Below, piece by piece: positions 1 through 7,595 of a stretch of 29,102 nucleotides of DNA. Location of the stretch: positions 1 to 29,102 of the forward strand of contig CAZHLD010000033.1 in assembly GCA_964533185.1 (NCBI GenBank). Direction: 5' to 3'. The DNA is from CAZHLD01 sp964533185 (GTDB lineage Bacteria; Acidobacteriota; Terriglobia; Acidiferrales; UBA7541). The translations under genes and the position numbers were made by a program. Under the pieces are notes generated by a model. It ran no database searches, was not told the origin of the DNA, and worked only from the letters and a program-made list of their open reading frames with translations. The stretch's first letter is position 1. The number at the start of each line of letters is the position of its first letter.

Positions 1-749
1 ACATCGCCGGCGGCGAGCGGCCCGACGCCGGCCGGCGTGCCGGTGGCGATGACGTCGCCGGGCATGAGCGTCATCATGCGCGAAATCCAGCGGATTATAA
101 CATCAACGGGAAACATCATATCCGAGACGGGAGCGGACTGGCGCTGGATGCCATTAACGAAAGTGGAAACTGTTGTGGCGGCGAGATCGAGCTGGGTCTC
201 GAGGATGGGGCCGAGCGGGCAAAAGGTGTCGAAGCCCTTGCCGCGAGTGAACTGGACGTCGGCTATCTGGATGTCGCGGGCGGTGACGTCGTTGAGGCAG
301 GTGAAGCCGAGGATGAAGGGGCGGACGTCGGCGTCGGGCGCGAGCTGCGAGCAGCGGCGGCCGATGACAATGGCCAGCTCGCCTTCGTGGTCCACGCGCT
401 GGGAGATGGAGGGCAGGACGATAGGCTCGTCCGGCCCGATGACGGCCGAAGGCGGCTTGAGGAAGATGAGCGGTTCTTTGGGGATGGGATTATTCAGTTC
501 GGCGGCGTGCTCGCGGTAGTTGCGGCCGATGCAAACGATTTTGCCCGGCGTGACCGGGGGCAGAAGACGGACCTGGTTGAGCGGCCAGATAGGGCCGGAG
601 GGGTTCCAAGAGGAAAAGAGGTCGCCGGAGATTTCTCGGACGGATTCGGCTTCGACGAGGCCGAAGCGAGGCTCGGGCAGGGAGTCGCGCTCAGAGCGGC
701 TGACCTGGGTCACGCTGAAAACCAGGGGCTGGAAGCGGCAGAGTTTCAT
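1..749 (-). CDS. Fumarylacetoacetate hydrolase (FAH) family protein, 3' end cut by window edge
   Basis: My own translation of the reverse strand from ATG at 749 stays open to base 1 (249 codons). It shows the FAH/HpcE fold signatures: GRNYREHAAE near residues 75-84, FLKPPSAVIGP near 96-106, the metal-binding segment DHEGELAIVIG near 120-130, NDVTARDIQ near 153-161, KGFDTFCPLGP near 171-181 and GDVIATGTPAGVG near the visible end. Family members cleave C-C bonds in beta-diketo acids, or act as isomerase/decarboxylase or oxaloacetate decarboxylase, with a divalent metal; the substrate cannot be told from sequence. Family length is about 250-280 residues, so only a short tail is missing. The start lies 7 bp after the stop of the upstream membrane-protein gene, so it is probably the last gene of the hslV-hslU transcript. 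Confidence 0.9.
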   Translation of the reverse strand, partial: MKLCRFQPLVFSVTQVSRSERDSLPEPRFGLVEAESVREISGDLFSSWNPSGPIWPLNQVRLLPPVTPGKIVCIGRNYREHAAELNNPIPKEPLIFLKPPSAVIGPDEPIVLPSISQRVDHEGELAIVIGRRCSQLAPDADVRPFILGFTCLNDVTARDIQIADVQFTRGKGFDTFCPLGPILETQLDLAATTVSTFVNGIQRQSAPVSDMMFPVDVIIRWISRMMTLMPGDVIATGTPAGVGPLAAGD

Positions 750-756
750 CAGGCGG

Positions 757-1212
757 CTAGTTGGGGCGGCGGCGCGCGGCGGCGATTGGCCGGGTACGCG
801 CCGCAACGAGCATGGTAGCCACCCAGGCCACTACGGCCACGCCGCCGTAAAGCGCTGCACCCAGCATGAAAAGGTGAAAGGGCACCATGCGGGCGTGCAG
901 CCGCAAGTAAAAGAAGCCCAGGATGGAATAGGTGAAGGAGAGCAGCGCCCAGCCCACTACGCCGGAAGCAAATAACTGTGCCGGCTGGCGGAGGAAACGG
1001 CCGATGGGGATGAGGGCCAGCAGTGCGCCCAGGGCCACTGCGGTGGCGTTGCGCGGGCCGGCAAAATCGGCCGAGGCGGGGATGTGGTTGGCGATTACCA
1101 GCCATCCGACCAGCACCAGAGAGAGATAGATGCCCGTGAACGCGCCGATGCGGAAGGCATCGCTCAAAAGCCACGCCAGCAAACGTGGGCGGTGGGGCCG
1201 GGAAGAGGACAT
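757..1212 (-). CDS. Small integral membrane protein, unknown function
   Basis: A 151-residue protein starting at ATG 1212, with a purine-rich GGAAGG about 8 bases upstream. It has about four hydrophobic segments, roughly residues 20-43, 56-76, 83-103 and 114-136, with a basic N-terminus (SSSRPHRPR) and a basic C-terminal tail (ARRRPN), which suggests both ends face the cytoplasm. I do not recognise a family. It begins 24 bp after the fibronectin-domain gene and ends 7 bp before the FAH gene, so it is probably co-transcribed with both. An overlapping frame (749-1219) is also open but is arginine/proline-rich and looks like a shadow. Confidence 0.75.
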   Translation of the reverse strand: MSSSRPHRPRLLAWLLSDAFRIGAFTGIYLSLVLVGWLVIANHIPASADFAGPRNATAVALGALLALIPIGRFLRQPAQLFASGVVGWALLSFTYSILGFFYLRLHARMVPFHLFMLGAALYGGVAVVAWVATMLVAARTRPIAAARRRPN

Positions 1213-1236
1213 TGGCCAAGCCTTCCTTGCGCGCAG

Positions 1237-2256
1237 TCAGGGTGCGGGAACCTCGACCAGAGTCGCGGCACTCGGGGCGCTTTCGTTGCCGGCCCGGTCC
1301 ACCGAGGTTACTCGATAGGTATAGAGGCGACCGGGCACAACGGACATATCACGAAACGTCGGGCTGAGCAACAAATCTGCGCTGCGGGGCTGGCCGGGGG
1401 CGTCCGGCTGCTCGCTCCGGTTAACGCGATAGCCAGCCCAGTCGGACTCCGGGCTGATGGACCAGGAAAGCTCGACGTGCGCGGGAGCCTGCGGCGTGAC
1501 CGGGACGTACACGGCGACGAGATTCTGCGGGGTGGCGGGCGGAAAGGTGTCGCGGGCGGCCACTTCGAGAGGGGCGGAGAGAGATGATTCGACCGAATCG
1601 GCCTCGTACTGCGCGACGCTGGAGACCTGGTAAAGGTAGGTGCGACCCAGGTCGATGGAGGAGTCGCGGTAAGAGGTGGAGGAGGTGGGGCCGAGCAATT
1701 CGGGCGCGGATTTGAGCTGCTGCTTGCGGGCGTCAGGCCCGGCTTCAGCTTCGATCACGACGCGATAGACGCGATAGCCGGCGAGCGAGGCGCCGGCGGG
1801 CAAGCGCGGCGGCGGCGACCAGGAGAGTTCGACAGCGGGTTCCGTGACGGTGGCGCGAAGGCCGGTGACCGGCTCGGGCGGAGCAAAAACGCGCACGGTG
1901 ACGACATTCGAGTCGGGCGAGGAGCGCCAGCGGGCGGCGCGGGTGCGGACGAGATAGACCATCTGGGCGCCGCCGCCGGAGAGCTGGTCGGGGCGGATTG
2001 GGTCCACGAAACGCATGCCGCCGACTTCGAGGTAGGTCTCCACGAGCGCAGAAGGAATCGTATAGACGAGCTCGGTTTTCACCTTGGTGGTGCGCTGGCC
2101 GGGAGGAAGGATGGCGCGGAAGATTTCGACGGCGGGAGGCTGATCGAGCGGGTCGTTTTCGACCGATTCCTTCGGCAGCGTGAAGGTGAGGGCGACGCCG
2201 TCGCCGGCCTGGCGAGCGGCGAGGTCCGTAATGGGTTTGGGGACGATGGGCTGGGG
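1237..2256 (-). CDS. Fibronectin type III domain protein, 5' end lost in gap
   Basis: The reading frame is open from the stop at 1237 to the gap at 2256, so a GTG at 2082 is internal and not the start. Before that GTG the frame reads PQPIVPKPITDLAARQ, then a beta-rich segment. The visible 340 residues hold about three fibronectin type III-like modules: one partial near the gap, one starting around PPEPVTGLRATV with ELSWSPPP and GYRVYR, and one starting around PPATPQNLVAVYV with ELSWS, GYRVNR and a final YRVTSVDRAGNESAPS, which is a classic FN3 end. Such proteins are usually exported; the signal peptide or lipobox would lie in the gap. It sits directly downstream of hslU and 24 bp before the next gene. 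Function unknown; a cell-envelope role is inference. Confidence 0.85.
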   Translation of the reverse strand, partial: PQPIVPKPITDLAARQAGDGVALTFTLPKESVENDPLDQPPAVEIFRAILPPGQRTTKVKTELVYTIPSALVETYLEVGGMRFVDPIRPDQLSGGGAQMVYLVRTRAARWRSSPDSNVVTVRVFAPPEPVTGLRATVTEPAVELSWSPPPRLPAGASLAGYRVYRVVIEAEAGPDARKQQLKSAPELLGPTSSTSYRDSSIDLGRTYLYQVSSVAQYEADSVESSLSAPLEVAARDTFPPATPQNLVAVYVPVTPQAPAHVELSWSISPESDWAGYRVNRSEQPDAPGQPRSADLLLSPTFRDMSVVPGRLYTYRVTSVDRAGNESAPSAATLVEVPAP

Positions 2257-2356
2257 NNNNNNNNNNNNNNNNNNNNNNNNNNNNNNNNNNNNNNNNNNNN
2301 NNNNNNNNNNNNNNNNNNNNNNNNNNNNNNNNNNNNNNNNNNNNNNNNNNNNNNNN
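2257..2356. other. Assembly gap (100 N)
   Basis: One hundred N. The two flanks share no sequence, so real bases are missing. They include two bases of the hslU stop codon and the start and probable signal sequence of the fibronectin-domain gene. The true length is unknown; 100 is likely a placeholder. Confidence 0.95.
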
Positions 2357-3788
2357 ACAGGATGTAGCGGCTCAGGTCCTGGTTCTTGACGATTTCGGCG
2401 AGCTGCTTGGAGACGTAGGGGGCGTCGATCTTGACGGTCTTTTTCTTGAGCTCGGGGGCCTCGAAGGAGATTTCGTCGAGGACTTTTTCAAGGATGGTGT
2501 GGAGGCGACGGGCGCCGATGTTTTCGGTCTGCTCGTTGACGAGCGCGGCATAGTGGGCCAGGGACTCGACGGCGTCCTGGGTGAAGGTGAGTTTCAGGCC
2601 TTCGGTTTCGAGCAAGGCGGTGTACTGCTTGAGCAGGGCGTTTTTGGGCTCGGTGAGGATGCGGACGAAATCGGCTTCGCTGAGCGAAGTCATTTCCACG
2701 CGGATGGGCAGGCGGCCCTGAAGCTCGGGGATAAGGTCGGAGGGTTTGGTGATGTGGAAGGCGCCGGCGCAGATAAAAAGGATGTGGTCGGTGCGGATCA
2801 TGCCGTAGCGCGTGTTGACGGTGGTGCCCTCGACGATAGGCAGGATGTCGCGCTGGACGCCCTCGCGGGAGACATCGGGGCCGTGGCCGGTCTCACGGCC
2901 GGCGATTTTGTCGATCTCGTCGATGAAGATGATGCCCATCTGCTCGGCGCGCTCGACGGCCGTGCGGGTGACCTGGTCCATGTCAATGAGCTTGTTTTCT
3001 TCTTCCTGGATGAGGTAGTCGAAGGCTTCGGCGACGGTCATTTTGCGCTTCTTTTTTTGCTGGCCGAAGAAGCCGGAGAACATGTCCTTGATATTGATGT
3101 CCATCTCCTCGACGCCCTGGCTGGAGACGATTTCAAAGGCGGGCATGGCGCGCTCGCGGACTTCGACTTCGACCAGGCGCTGGTCGAGCTTGGCTTCGCG
3201 GAGCTGGGCGCGGAGTTTGTCACGGGTGCGATTGGCGGTGTCTGCGGAGACAGGAACGGGCGCGGGGCCGGAGGGATCGCTGATCGCTGTAACGGGAGGG
3301 AGCAGCAGGTCGAGGACGCGCTCTTCGGCGGACTGCTCGGCGCGCTCGGCGACTTCGTCGAGCTTTTCCTCGCGGACCATATCAATGGAGGTTTCGACCA
3401 GGTCGCGCACCATGGACTCGACATCGCGGCCGACGTAGCCGACTTCGGTGTACTTGGAGGCTTCGACCTTCGTAAACGGACAGCCGGCCAGGCGCGCGAG
3501 GCGGCGGGCGATTTCCGTTTTGCCGACGCCGGTGGGGCCGATCATCAGGATGTTTTTGGGGAGGACTTCTTCGGCCATTTCGGGAGTGAGCTTTTGGCGG
3601 CGGACACGGTTGCGCAGAGCAATGGCGACGGCGCGCTTGGCGGCGGCCTGGCCGACAATGTATTTGTCGAGCTCGACGACGATCTCGCGCGGGGTGAGTT
3701 CGTCGAAGGAAGGAAGCGGCTCGGGCTCCTGTCCGGCGACCTGGCCGGGGAGGATGATGACGTTTTCCTTTTCGGATTTTCCGCTCAT
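2357..3788 (-). CDS. hslU: ATP-dependent protease ATPase subunit HslU (ClpY)
   Basis: AAA+ unfoldase that docks on HslV and feeds it proteins in the cytoplasm. 477 residues from ATG 3788. Walker A GPTGVGKT at 84-91 and Walker B with MGIIFIDEIDK at 284-294; the variable I-domain lies between, about 115-250. The box GARRLHTILE and the terminal DLSRYIL are present; this C-terminal tail is the part that inserts into HslV. The last Leu codon ends at 2358, and base 2357 supplies only the T of the stop codon, the rest being in the gap, so the protein is complete. An apparent longer ORF through the gap is an artefact. It lies 118 bp after hslV, with a hairpin repeat in between, and no clear Shine-Dalgarno precedes the ATG. 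Confidence 0.98.
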
Positions 3789-3824
3789 GGCTGAGTTCGC
3801 TGAGGGCGCGCCGAGAGCCCTTCC

Positions 3825-3875
3825 GGCAGAGAGATTCTTCGCTCGTCCACCCAGGCGGACTCACTCAGAATGACC
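3825..3875 (+). repeat. Dispersed hairpin repeat, family A copy (hslV-hslU spacer)
   Basis: Arm GAGATTCTTCG and arm CTCAGAATGAC enclose an imperfect stem, GTCCACC/GGCGGAC. The same arms occur at 7529, 10318, 10373 and 15077 with unrelated stem sequences. It lies in the spacer between hslV and hslU, so it would form a hairpin in a shared mRNA. Confidence 0.7.
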
Positions 3876-3906
3876 TGCGATGTGTGGTGCGGGCGGGACA
3901 TGGGCG

Positions 3907-4452
3907 TCATAGCTCCTCGAGAGTGAAGTTCGCGTTGGTGAAGATGCAGATTTCGCTGGCGATGCGCATGGCTTCCTGAGCGATTTCCCTGGCGCTGAAC
4001 TTGGTGTGCTTGGCGAGGGCGCGGGCGGCGGCCAGTGCGAACGAGCCGCCGGAGCCGATGGCGCAGAGGCCGTCGTCCGGCTCGATGATGTCGCCGTGGC
4101 CGGAGAGCAGGAAGGTGGACTTGGTGTCTGCCACGACGAGCAGAGCGTCGAGATGGCGAAGGGCGCGGTCGGTGCGCCACTCCTTGGCCAGCTCGACGGC
4201 GGCGCGGGAAAGATTGCCGTGGTGCTCCTGAAGCTTGCCCTCGAAGCGGCCGAAGAGCGAAAGGGCGTCGGCGGTGGAGCCGGCAAAGCCGGCGAGGACC
4301 TTGTCTTCGTACAGGCGTCGGATTTTTTTGGCCGTCTGCTTGACGATGTTTTCGCCCATGGTGACCTGGCCGTCGCCGGCCATGACGACTTTGGAGTCGC
4401 GACGGACGCAAAGGACCGTGGTGCCGTGTATAAGTGGCGTTTTCCGAGTCAT
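3907..4452 (-). CDS. hslV: ATP-dependent protease catalytic subunit HslV (ClpQ)
   Basis: Threonine peptidase of the HslUV complex. From ATG 4452 it is 181 residues. The short N-terminal MTRKTPLIHG precedes TTVLCVRR; the first T (residue 11) aligns with the catalytic N-terminal Thr, so about ten residues must be removed to expose it. GDGQVTMG at 27-34, DKVLAGFAGSTAD at 50-62, the AIGSGG loop and the end ICIFTNANFTLEEL are all typical. An upstream in-frame start at 4614 exists but would run across the promoter, so I chose 4452. A near-consensus -10, TATAAT at 4470-4465, stands only 12 bases before the ATG, with no Shine-Dalgarno. First gene of the hslV-hslU block. Confidence 0.97.
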   Translation of the reverse strand: MTRKTPLIHGTTVLCVRRDSKVVMAGDGQVTMGENIVKQTAKKIRRLYEDKVLAGFAGSTADALSLFGRFEGKLQEHHGNLSRAAVELAKEWRTDRALRHLDALLVVADTKSTFLLSGHGDIIEPDDGLCAIGSGGSFALAAARALAKHTKFSAREIAQEAMRIASEICIFTNANFTLEEL

Positions 4453-4464
4453 GGGCGTCCGGTC

Positions 4465-4495
4465 ATTATAGCGCGATGCCGTGCGCTTCGCACAA
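4465..4495 (-). promoter_or_regulatory. hslV promoter, probably near-leaderless
   Basis: On the minus strand: TTGTGC (4495-4490), a long 19-base spacer, then a perfect TATAAT (4470-4465). The hslV ATG begins 12 bases further on, so transcription would start about 5 bases before the start codon. The -10 is strong; the -35 is weak. Confidence 0.6.
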
Positions 4496-4521
4496 TTCGC
4501 CGCCAGGCTTGAATAAAGACT

Positions 4522-4618
4522 ACTCACCAGGGCCGCGTGGCAGTGCAGGCCAGGGTTTGCTGGCCGACTGTCGGGTTCATTTCCAGCTCGCCTGAGAAAG
4601 TGCTTGACACTCACCAGG
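4522..4618 (+). repeat. Direct repeat ACTCACCAGG in the hslV / 78-codon-gene divergent spacer
   Basis: ACTCACCAGG occurs at 4522-4531 and again at 4609-4618. The second copy starts on the last base of the -35 box TTGACA of the rightward gene; the first lies upstream of the hslV promoter. Placement suggests possible regulator sites, but two copies of a 10-mer are weak evidence. Confidence 0.35.
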
Positions 4619-4634
4619 CTATTACCAGTAGGTT
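4604..4634 (+). promoter_or_regulatory. Possible promoter of the 78-codon gene
   Basis: A consensus -35, TTGACA at 4604-4609, is followed 19 bases later by a poor -10, TAGGTT at 4629-4634, which ends 8 bases before the ATG at 4643. The -35 is convincing; the -10 is not. Confidence 0.35.
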
Positions 4635-4642
4635 ACTCAACC

Positions 4643-4879
4643 ATGGCCAAAGAGGACGACATCCGCGAAGTGATGAGCGAAGAAAAGGCGCGCGGAAGGA
4701 GGCGCGTCGATACGGAGGCCAAGAAGGCTCATCAAAAACTGCTGCGTGACGTTGGTTATCTTTTGAGGCTGAACGATCGGAAGGTGTTTATCGAAAACTT
4801 AGTCAGGCTCGGGCTGAAGCCCGGGTCCCCCGAATACGAAGCCGCTTTGCAGGCTTGGAACGAGAAGCGCGGAGCTTAG
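4643..4879 (+). CDS. Small charged protein, unknown function
   Basis: 78 residues from ATG 4643. An in-frame start at 4604 is possible, but it would sit in the -35 box. The protein is highly charged with no membrane segment: an N-terminal Lys/Glu/Arg-rich half (EEKARGRRR, EAKKAHQK) and a C-terminal half that looks helical (LLRLNDRKVFIENLVRLGLKPG, then EYEAALQAWNEKRG). I recognise no family. The layout, a single gene diverging from hslV with a hairpin 3 bases after its stop, resembles small stand-alone regulatory or toxin/antitoxin-like genes, but no partner gene is visible and I do not assign a role. Confidence 0.6.
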   Translation: MAKEDDIREVMSEEKARGRRRVDTEAKKAHQKLLRDVGYLLRLNDRKVFIENLVRLGLKPGSPEYEAALQAWNEKRGA

Positions 4880-4882
4880 CCA

Positions 4883-4900
4883 CGGCTTTGTGGAAAGCCG
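4883..4900 (+). terminator. Hairpin just after the 78-codon gene
   Basis: CGGCTTT-GTGG-AAAGCCG is a perfect 7-bp stem with a 4-base loop, starting 3 bases after the TAG at 4877-4879. It has no T-tract, so it may be a 3'-end stabilising hairpin or a repeat copy and not a true terminator. Confidence 0.4.
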
Positions 4901-4940
4901 CAGTACGGGCCTTTCGCTCCCCCACAGAAAGACTGTCCAA

Positions 4941-5040
4941 NNNNNNNNNNNNNNNNNNNNNNNNNNNNNNNNNNNNNNNNNNNNNNNNNNNNNNNNNNNN
5001 NNNNNNNNNNNNNNNNNNNNNNNNNNNNNNNNNNNNNNNN
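4941..5040. other. Assembly gap (100 N)
   Basis: One hundred N with unrelated flanks. It removes the 3' end of the class V aminotransferase-like gene. The leftward frame stays open past the gap to 4803, but that depends on the arbitrary N count. Confidence 0.95.
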
Positions 5041-6517
5041 TGGGTGAAGATGTTGGTGGCGATGCGAATGCGCTCGACACCGCCGGCGATGCGGATGTTG
5101 CGAGCGGCACACTCGCGGGCGATGGAGGAGAGGTCTTTGAGGGCGGGGCCCGGGCAGGAGGAGCCGGTGGCGGGCTGAAGAGCGGAGGTGCGTGAGGCAC
5201 CGGAGGGGGAAGGCGTGCCGCCCTGAGGGGCGGAGGTACATGCAGGTTCGAAGCTGACGAGGGCGCCGAAGAATTCGTCGCGGCTGGCGTTGACGACTTT
5301 CAATTGCGGGTGAGAGGCGACGCGGTCGCGGACGCGCGTGGCGAGCTGATGCTGGCGGGCGTAGATGCGGTCGGGGCCGATGGTGTGGAAGAAATCGAGC
5401 GCAGCCTTGAGGCCGACCATGACGGAGAGGTTGGACGTGCCGAAGTTCGAGAAGCGGTAAGCCTTGAGCTGGTAGTTGCGCCAGTCGCCGGAAGCGATGT
5501 TGACCCAGAGACGGTCGAGCAGCTCTTCGCGGATGTACAGCGTGCCAGTGCCCTTGGGGGCCATGAGCCATTTGTGAGGGCTGGTGGCGTAGAAGTCGCA
5601 GCCGAGGTCGTGGAGGTCGAGCGGCAACTGGCCGATGGCGTGGGCGCCGTCCACGTGGGTGAGGATGCCTTTGCTGCGGGCGAGCGCGCAGATTTGTTTG
5701 GCGGGGAGGACGACGCCGGTGACCGTGGTGATGTGGCTGAAGACGATGATGCGCGTGCGCGAGGTGAGGGCGCGGTCGAAAAGCTCGACGATTTGCTCGG
5801 CGGAGGCGGGAGGCCTGGGGAGCGTGACGTAGTTGAGCTTGAGGCCGTGGCGCACGGCGCGCTGCTCCCAGCCGCAGCGGCCGCCGGGATGCTCCTGGTC
5901 GGTGAGGAGGACTTCGTCGCCGGTTTGGAAGTCGAGGCCGTTGGTGACGACGTTGTTGGCCTCGGTGGCGTTGCGGACGAGAGCGAGCTCGTCGCGCTTG
6001 CAGTGGAGAAAAGCGGCGAGGGCGTCGCGGAGGTCGCGCAGACGGGTGTTTTCCTCGTAGCCGAACCAGGGGTAGGGCGCTTCGCGGAACTCTTCGGCGG
6101 CGAGGATGTGGTCGATCATCGCGCGCAAGACGGGCAGCGGCGTGCAGCCGACGGAGCCGCAGTTGAGGTTGATGCGATCGGCGGCGAGCAGCCACTGGCG
6201 GCGAAGCTCAGCCCAGTAGCGCTCGGGGTCGGTGTCGTAGAGCGCGCGCGGGGGCAGCGGGGGCGCGTCCTGGCAGGCAAATTGTTCAGCGCGGGCGATG
6301 GGCATGCCGAGAACAGCCGCGGCCACGGCGGCGCGCTGGATGAATTGGCGNNNNNNNNNNNNNNNNNNNNNNNNNNNNNNNNNNNNNNNNNNNNNNNNNN
6401 NNNNNNNNNNNNNNNNNNNNNNNNNNNNNNNNNNNNNNNNNNNNNNNNNNCGATGGGCATGCCGAGAACAGCCGCGGCCACGGCGGCGCGCTGGATGAAT
6501 TGGCGACGAGGAAGCAT
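5041..6517 (-). CDS. Tat-exported class V aminotransferase-fold PLP enzyme, 3' end in gap
   Basis: Start ATG 6517, preceded by GGAGG 5 bases away. Residues 1-25 are a twin-arginine signal: PRRQFIQ, a hydrophobic stretch AAVAAAVLGM, then ARA. The rest is the fold-type I PLP enzyme of the cysteine desulfurase / isopenicillin-N epimerase group: NRATEANN-like NATEANN near 131-137, DQEHPGG near 155-161, HVDGAHAIG near 236-244 (PLP Asp) and the Schiff-base Lys in SPHKW near 261-265. The N gap at 6351-6450 lies between two identical 55-bp copies, so the true sequence is shorter and the frame joins cleanly (IARAEQFACQ). Residues about 374-407 are a proline/serine-rich insertion absent from typical relatives. 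Substrate unknown. The end, after RIRIATNIFT, is in the 4941-5040 gap. Confidence 0.85.
5195..5250 (-). repeat. GC-rich hairpin segment inserted in the aminotransferase-like gene
   Basis: The segment encoding the Pro/Ser-rich insertion contains the stem CCGCCC-TGAG-GGGCGG (5218-5233) and is flanked by sequence that fits the enzyme fold. It resembles the in-frame repeat insertions of folC, but I found no second copy in this window. Confidence 0.4.
6296..6505. other. False gap: 100 N between two identical 55-bp contig ends
   Basis: Bases 6296-6350 and 6451-6505 are identical over 55 bp, with N at 6351-6450. This is what a scaffolder leaves when two contigs overlap by one k-mer. Removing the N and one copy restores the signal peptide of the aminotransferase-like gene. 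Confidence 0.9.
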
Positions 6518-6681
6518 GGGAACCTCCGCGTAAGAATTCTGGGAGAATTTGCTGGGCGGAGTCTATCAAAAAAGAAAGCGACAAAGGGCAAGGAGTCGGG
6601 GCATGCCATGGTTCGACTTCGATCACCACAAGGGACGTGCCCCACGATTTGCACAGGGAAGAGTGCCTGTGCCACCAGGGC

Positions 6682-6701
6682 GGGCACGCCATGGCGTGCC
6701 C
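6682..6701. repeat. 20-bp perfect palindrome, copy 1
   Basis: GGGCACGCCATGGCGTGCCC is its own reverse complement and is followed by CTACA. An identical copy lies at 25569-25588, followed by ATACA. It lies in the 202-bp spacer (6518-6719) between the stop of the exported-protein gene and the start of the aminotransferase-like gene. I see nothing else in that spacer. Confidence 0.8.
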
Positions 6702-6719
6702 CTACAATGCGATGATGAA

Positions 6720-7595
6720 TTACTTCTTTTTGAGTTGCGACCAGCGCTGGTCGAGGGAGGCGCGGGTGAAGAGGTCGGGAGAGAGGCCAGCGTTGAGCGT
6801 GCAGTCGGTGTAGAAGGCCTGGTAGACGCGGCGGCCGTTGACTTCGCGGGCGACCTGGGTGGGGAATTGGACGCCGGAAACGGGCTGGTAGTTGGAATAG
6901 AGGGTGAGGCTGGCGGAGCGCTCGCGGGTGTTGGGGTCGCGGGAGGTGACGAGGGAGCGCAGCGGCAGGTGGGTGGAGGCGTCGAGGGCGATGCGGAAGG
7001 TGCGGCGGTCGCGGTCCACAATCTCGACCCATTCCACCTGCTTGAGGTCCACCAGGTCGCGGCCGGCGTAGCGGTAGACGATGCCATCTTCCTTGAGGCG
7101 GTTGCGGAGGAGGATGTCCATGTCTTCTTTGAGCTGGCGCTGGAAATCTTCGACGCGGGAGACGGGGAGGTCGGAGACGCCGCCGCGGTCGAGCGTCCAA
7201 CCTTCGGTGGCGGTGACGACGTCGATGACGTTCTGCTTTTTGCCGTATTCGGTGCGGTTTTTGTCGGGGAGGAACCAGAGGTCGAGAAAACGCATGTAGC
7301 CGTTCAGTTCGCCCTGCGAGCCGAAACTGGCCAGGCGGCCGGAGCAGGTGTAGTCGCGCACATTGAGATAGGCCGGTCCGCCCAGAGCGGCAATAGATTT
7401 TTGGATGAGTTCTTTCGCTTTGGCGGCGCTCTGCTCCGGGAACATGGCTTCGGGGGCCTGGGCGCGGGCGGAGGAGGCGGAAAACGTGGCGAGAAGGATG
7501 AAGAGAAGGGCCGCGGCGAGAAGAGAAGAGGGATTCTTCGGGCCGACAGAGTCGGCCCTCAGAATGACAGCGATAATATTTTGAGTTAGCCGCAC
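6720..7595 (-). CDS. Exported protein of unknown function; N-terminus built from a repeat
   Basis: 291 residues from GTG 7595, which overlaps the end of the upstream SDR gene by 10 bp; GGAGG stands 9 bases before it, inside the SDR gene, so translation is probably coupled. Residues 25-45 are a hydrophobic export signal (LLAAALLFILLATFSASSARAQA). Residues about 9-23 are encoded by a family A hairpin repeat, which gives an unusually long n-region. The mature part begins with a helix (AAKAKELIQKSIAALGGPAYLNV) and then is beta-rich with DRDRRTFRIALD and LPLRSLV, reminiscent of LolA/RseB-type outer-membrane lipoprotein-sorting folds. That resemblance is weak and I assign no function. No initiation codon occurs between the repeat and the hydrophobic core. 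Confidence 0.8.
   Translation of the reverse strand: MRLTQNIIAVILRADSVGPKNPSSLLAAALLFILLATFSASSARAQAPEAMFPEQSAAKAKELIQKSIAALGGPAYLNVRDYTCSGRLASFGSQGELNGYMRFLDLWFLPDKNRTEYGKKQNVIDVVTATEGWTLDRGGVSDLPVSRVEDFQRQLKEDMDILLRNRLKEDGIVYRYAGRDLVDLKQVEWVEIVDRDRRTFRIALDASTHLPLRSLVTSRDPNTRERSASLTLYSNYQPVSGVQFPTQVAREVNGRRVYQAFYTDCTLNAGLSPDLFTRASLDQRWSQLKKK
7529..7570 (+). repeat. Dispersed hairpin repeat, family A copy (inside the exported-protein gene)
   Basis: GGGATTCTTCG, then a perfect stem GGGCCGAC-AGA-GTCGGCCC (7540-7558), then CTCAGAATGACA. It lies entirely within the 5' coding part of the 6720-7595 gene and is read in frame. Confidence 0.8.

Noticed and set aside
2079..3788. Apparent fusion of hslU with a Pro/Ser-rich tail across the N gap
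   Set aside because: HslU ends with its normal DLSRYIL at the gap edge, and base 2357 begins a stop codon; the tail is the FN3 gene read out of frame.
2499..3794. Long open frame on the plus strand opposite hslU, and similar ones opposite topA, obg, accD, folC and the aminotransferase-like gene
   Set aside because: They are Gly/Ala/Asp/Glu-rich mirror images of real genes in GC-rich DNA, with no recognisable domain.
4453..4614. Upstream-extended start of hslV at 4614
   Set aside because: The extension covers a TATAAT promoter and has no similarity to HslV, which needs its catalytic Thr near the N-terminus.
4803..4940. C-terminal continuation of the aminotransferase-like gene beyond the gap
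   Set aside because: It depends on the arbitrary 100-N length, is basic low-complexity sequence, and overlaps the 78-codon gene antisense.
6296..6505. 55-bp direct repeats around the N gaps as biological repeats
   Set aside because: The same 55-bp length at two unrelated places flanking N runs marks assembly overlaps.
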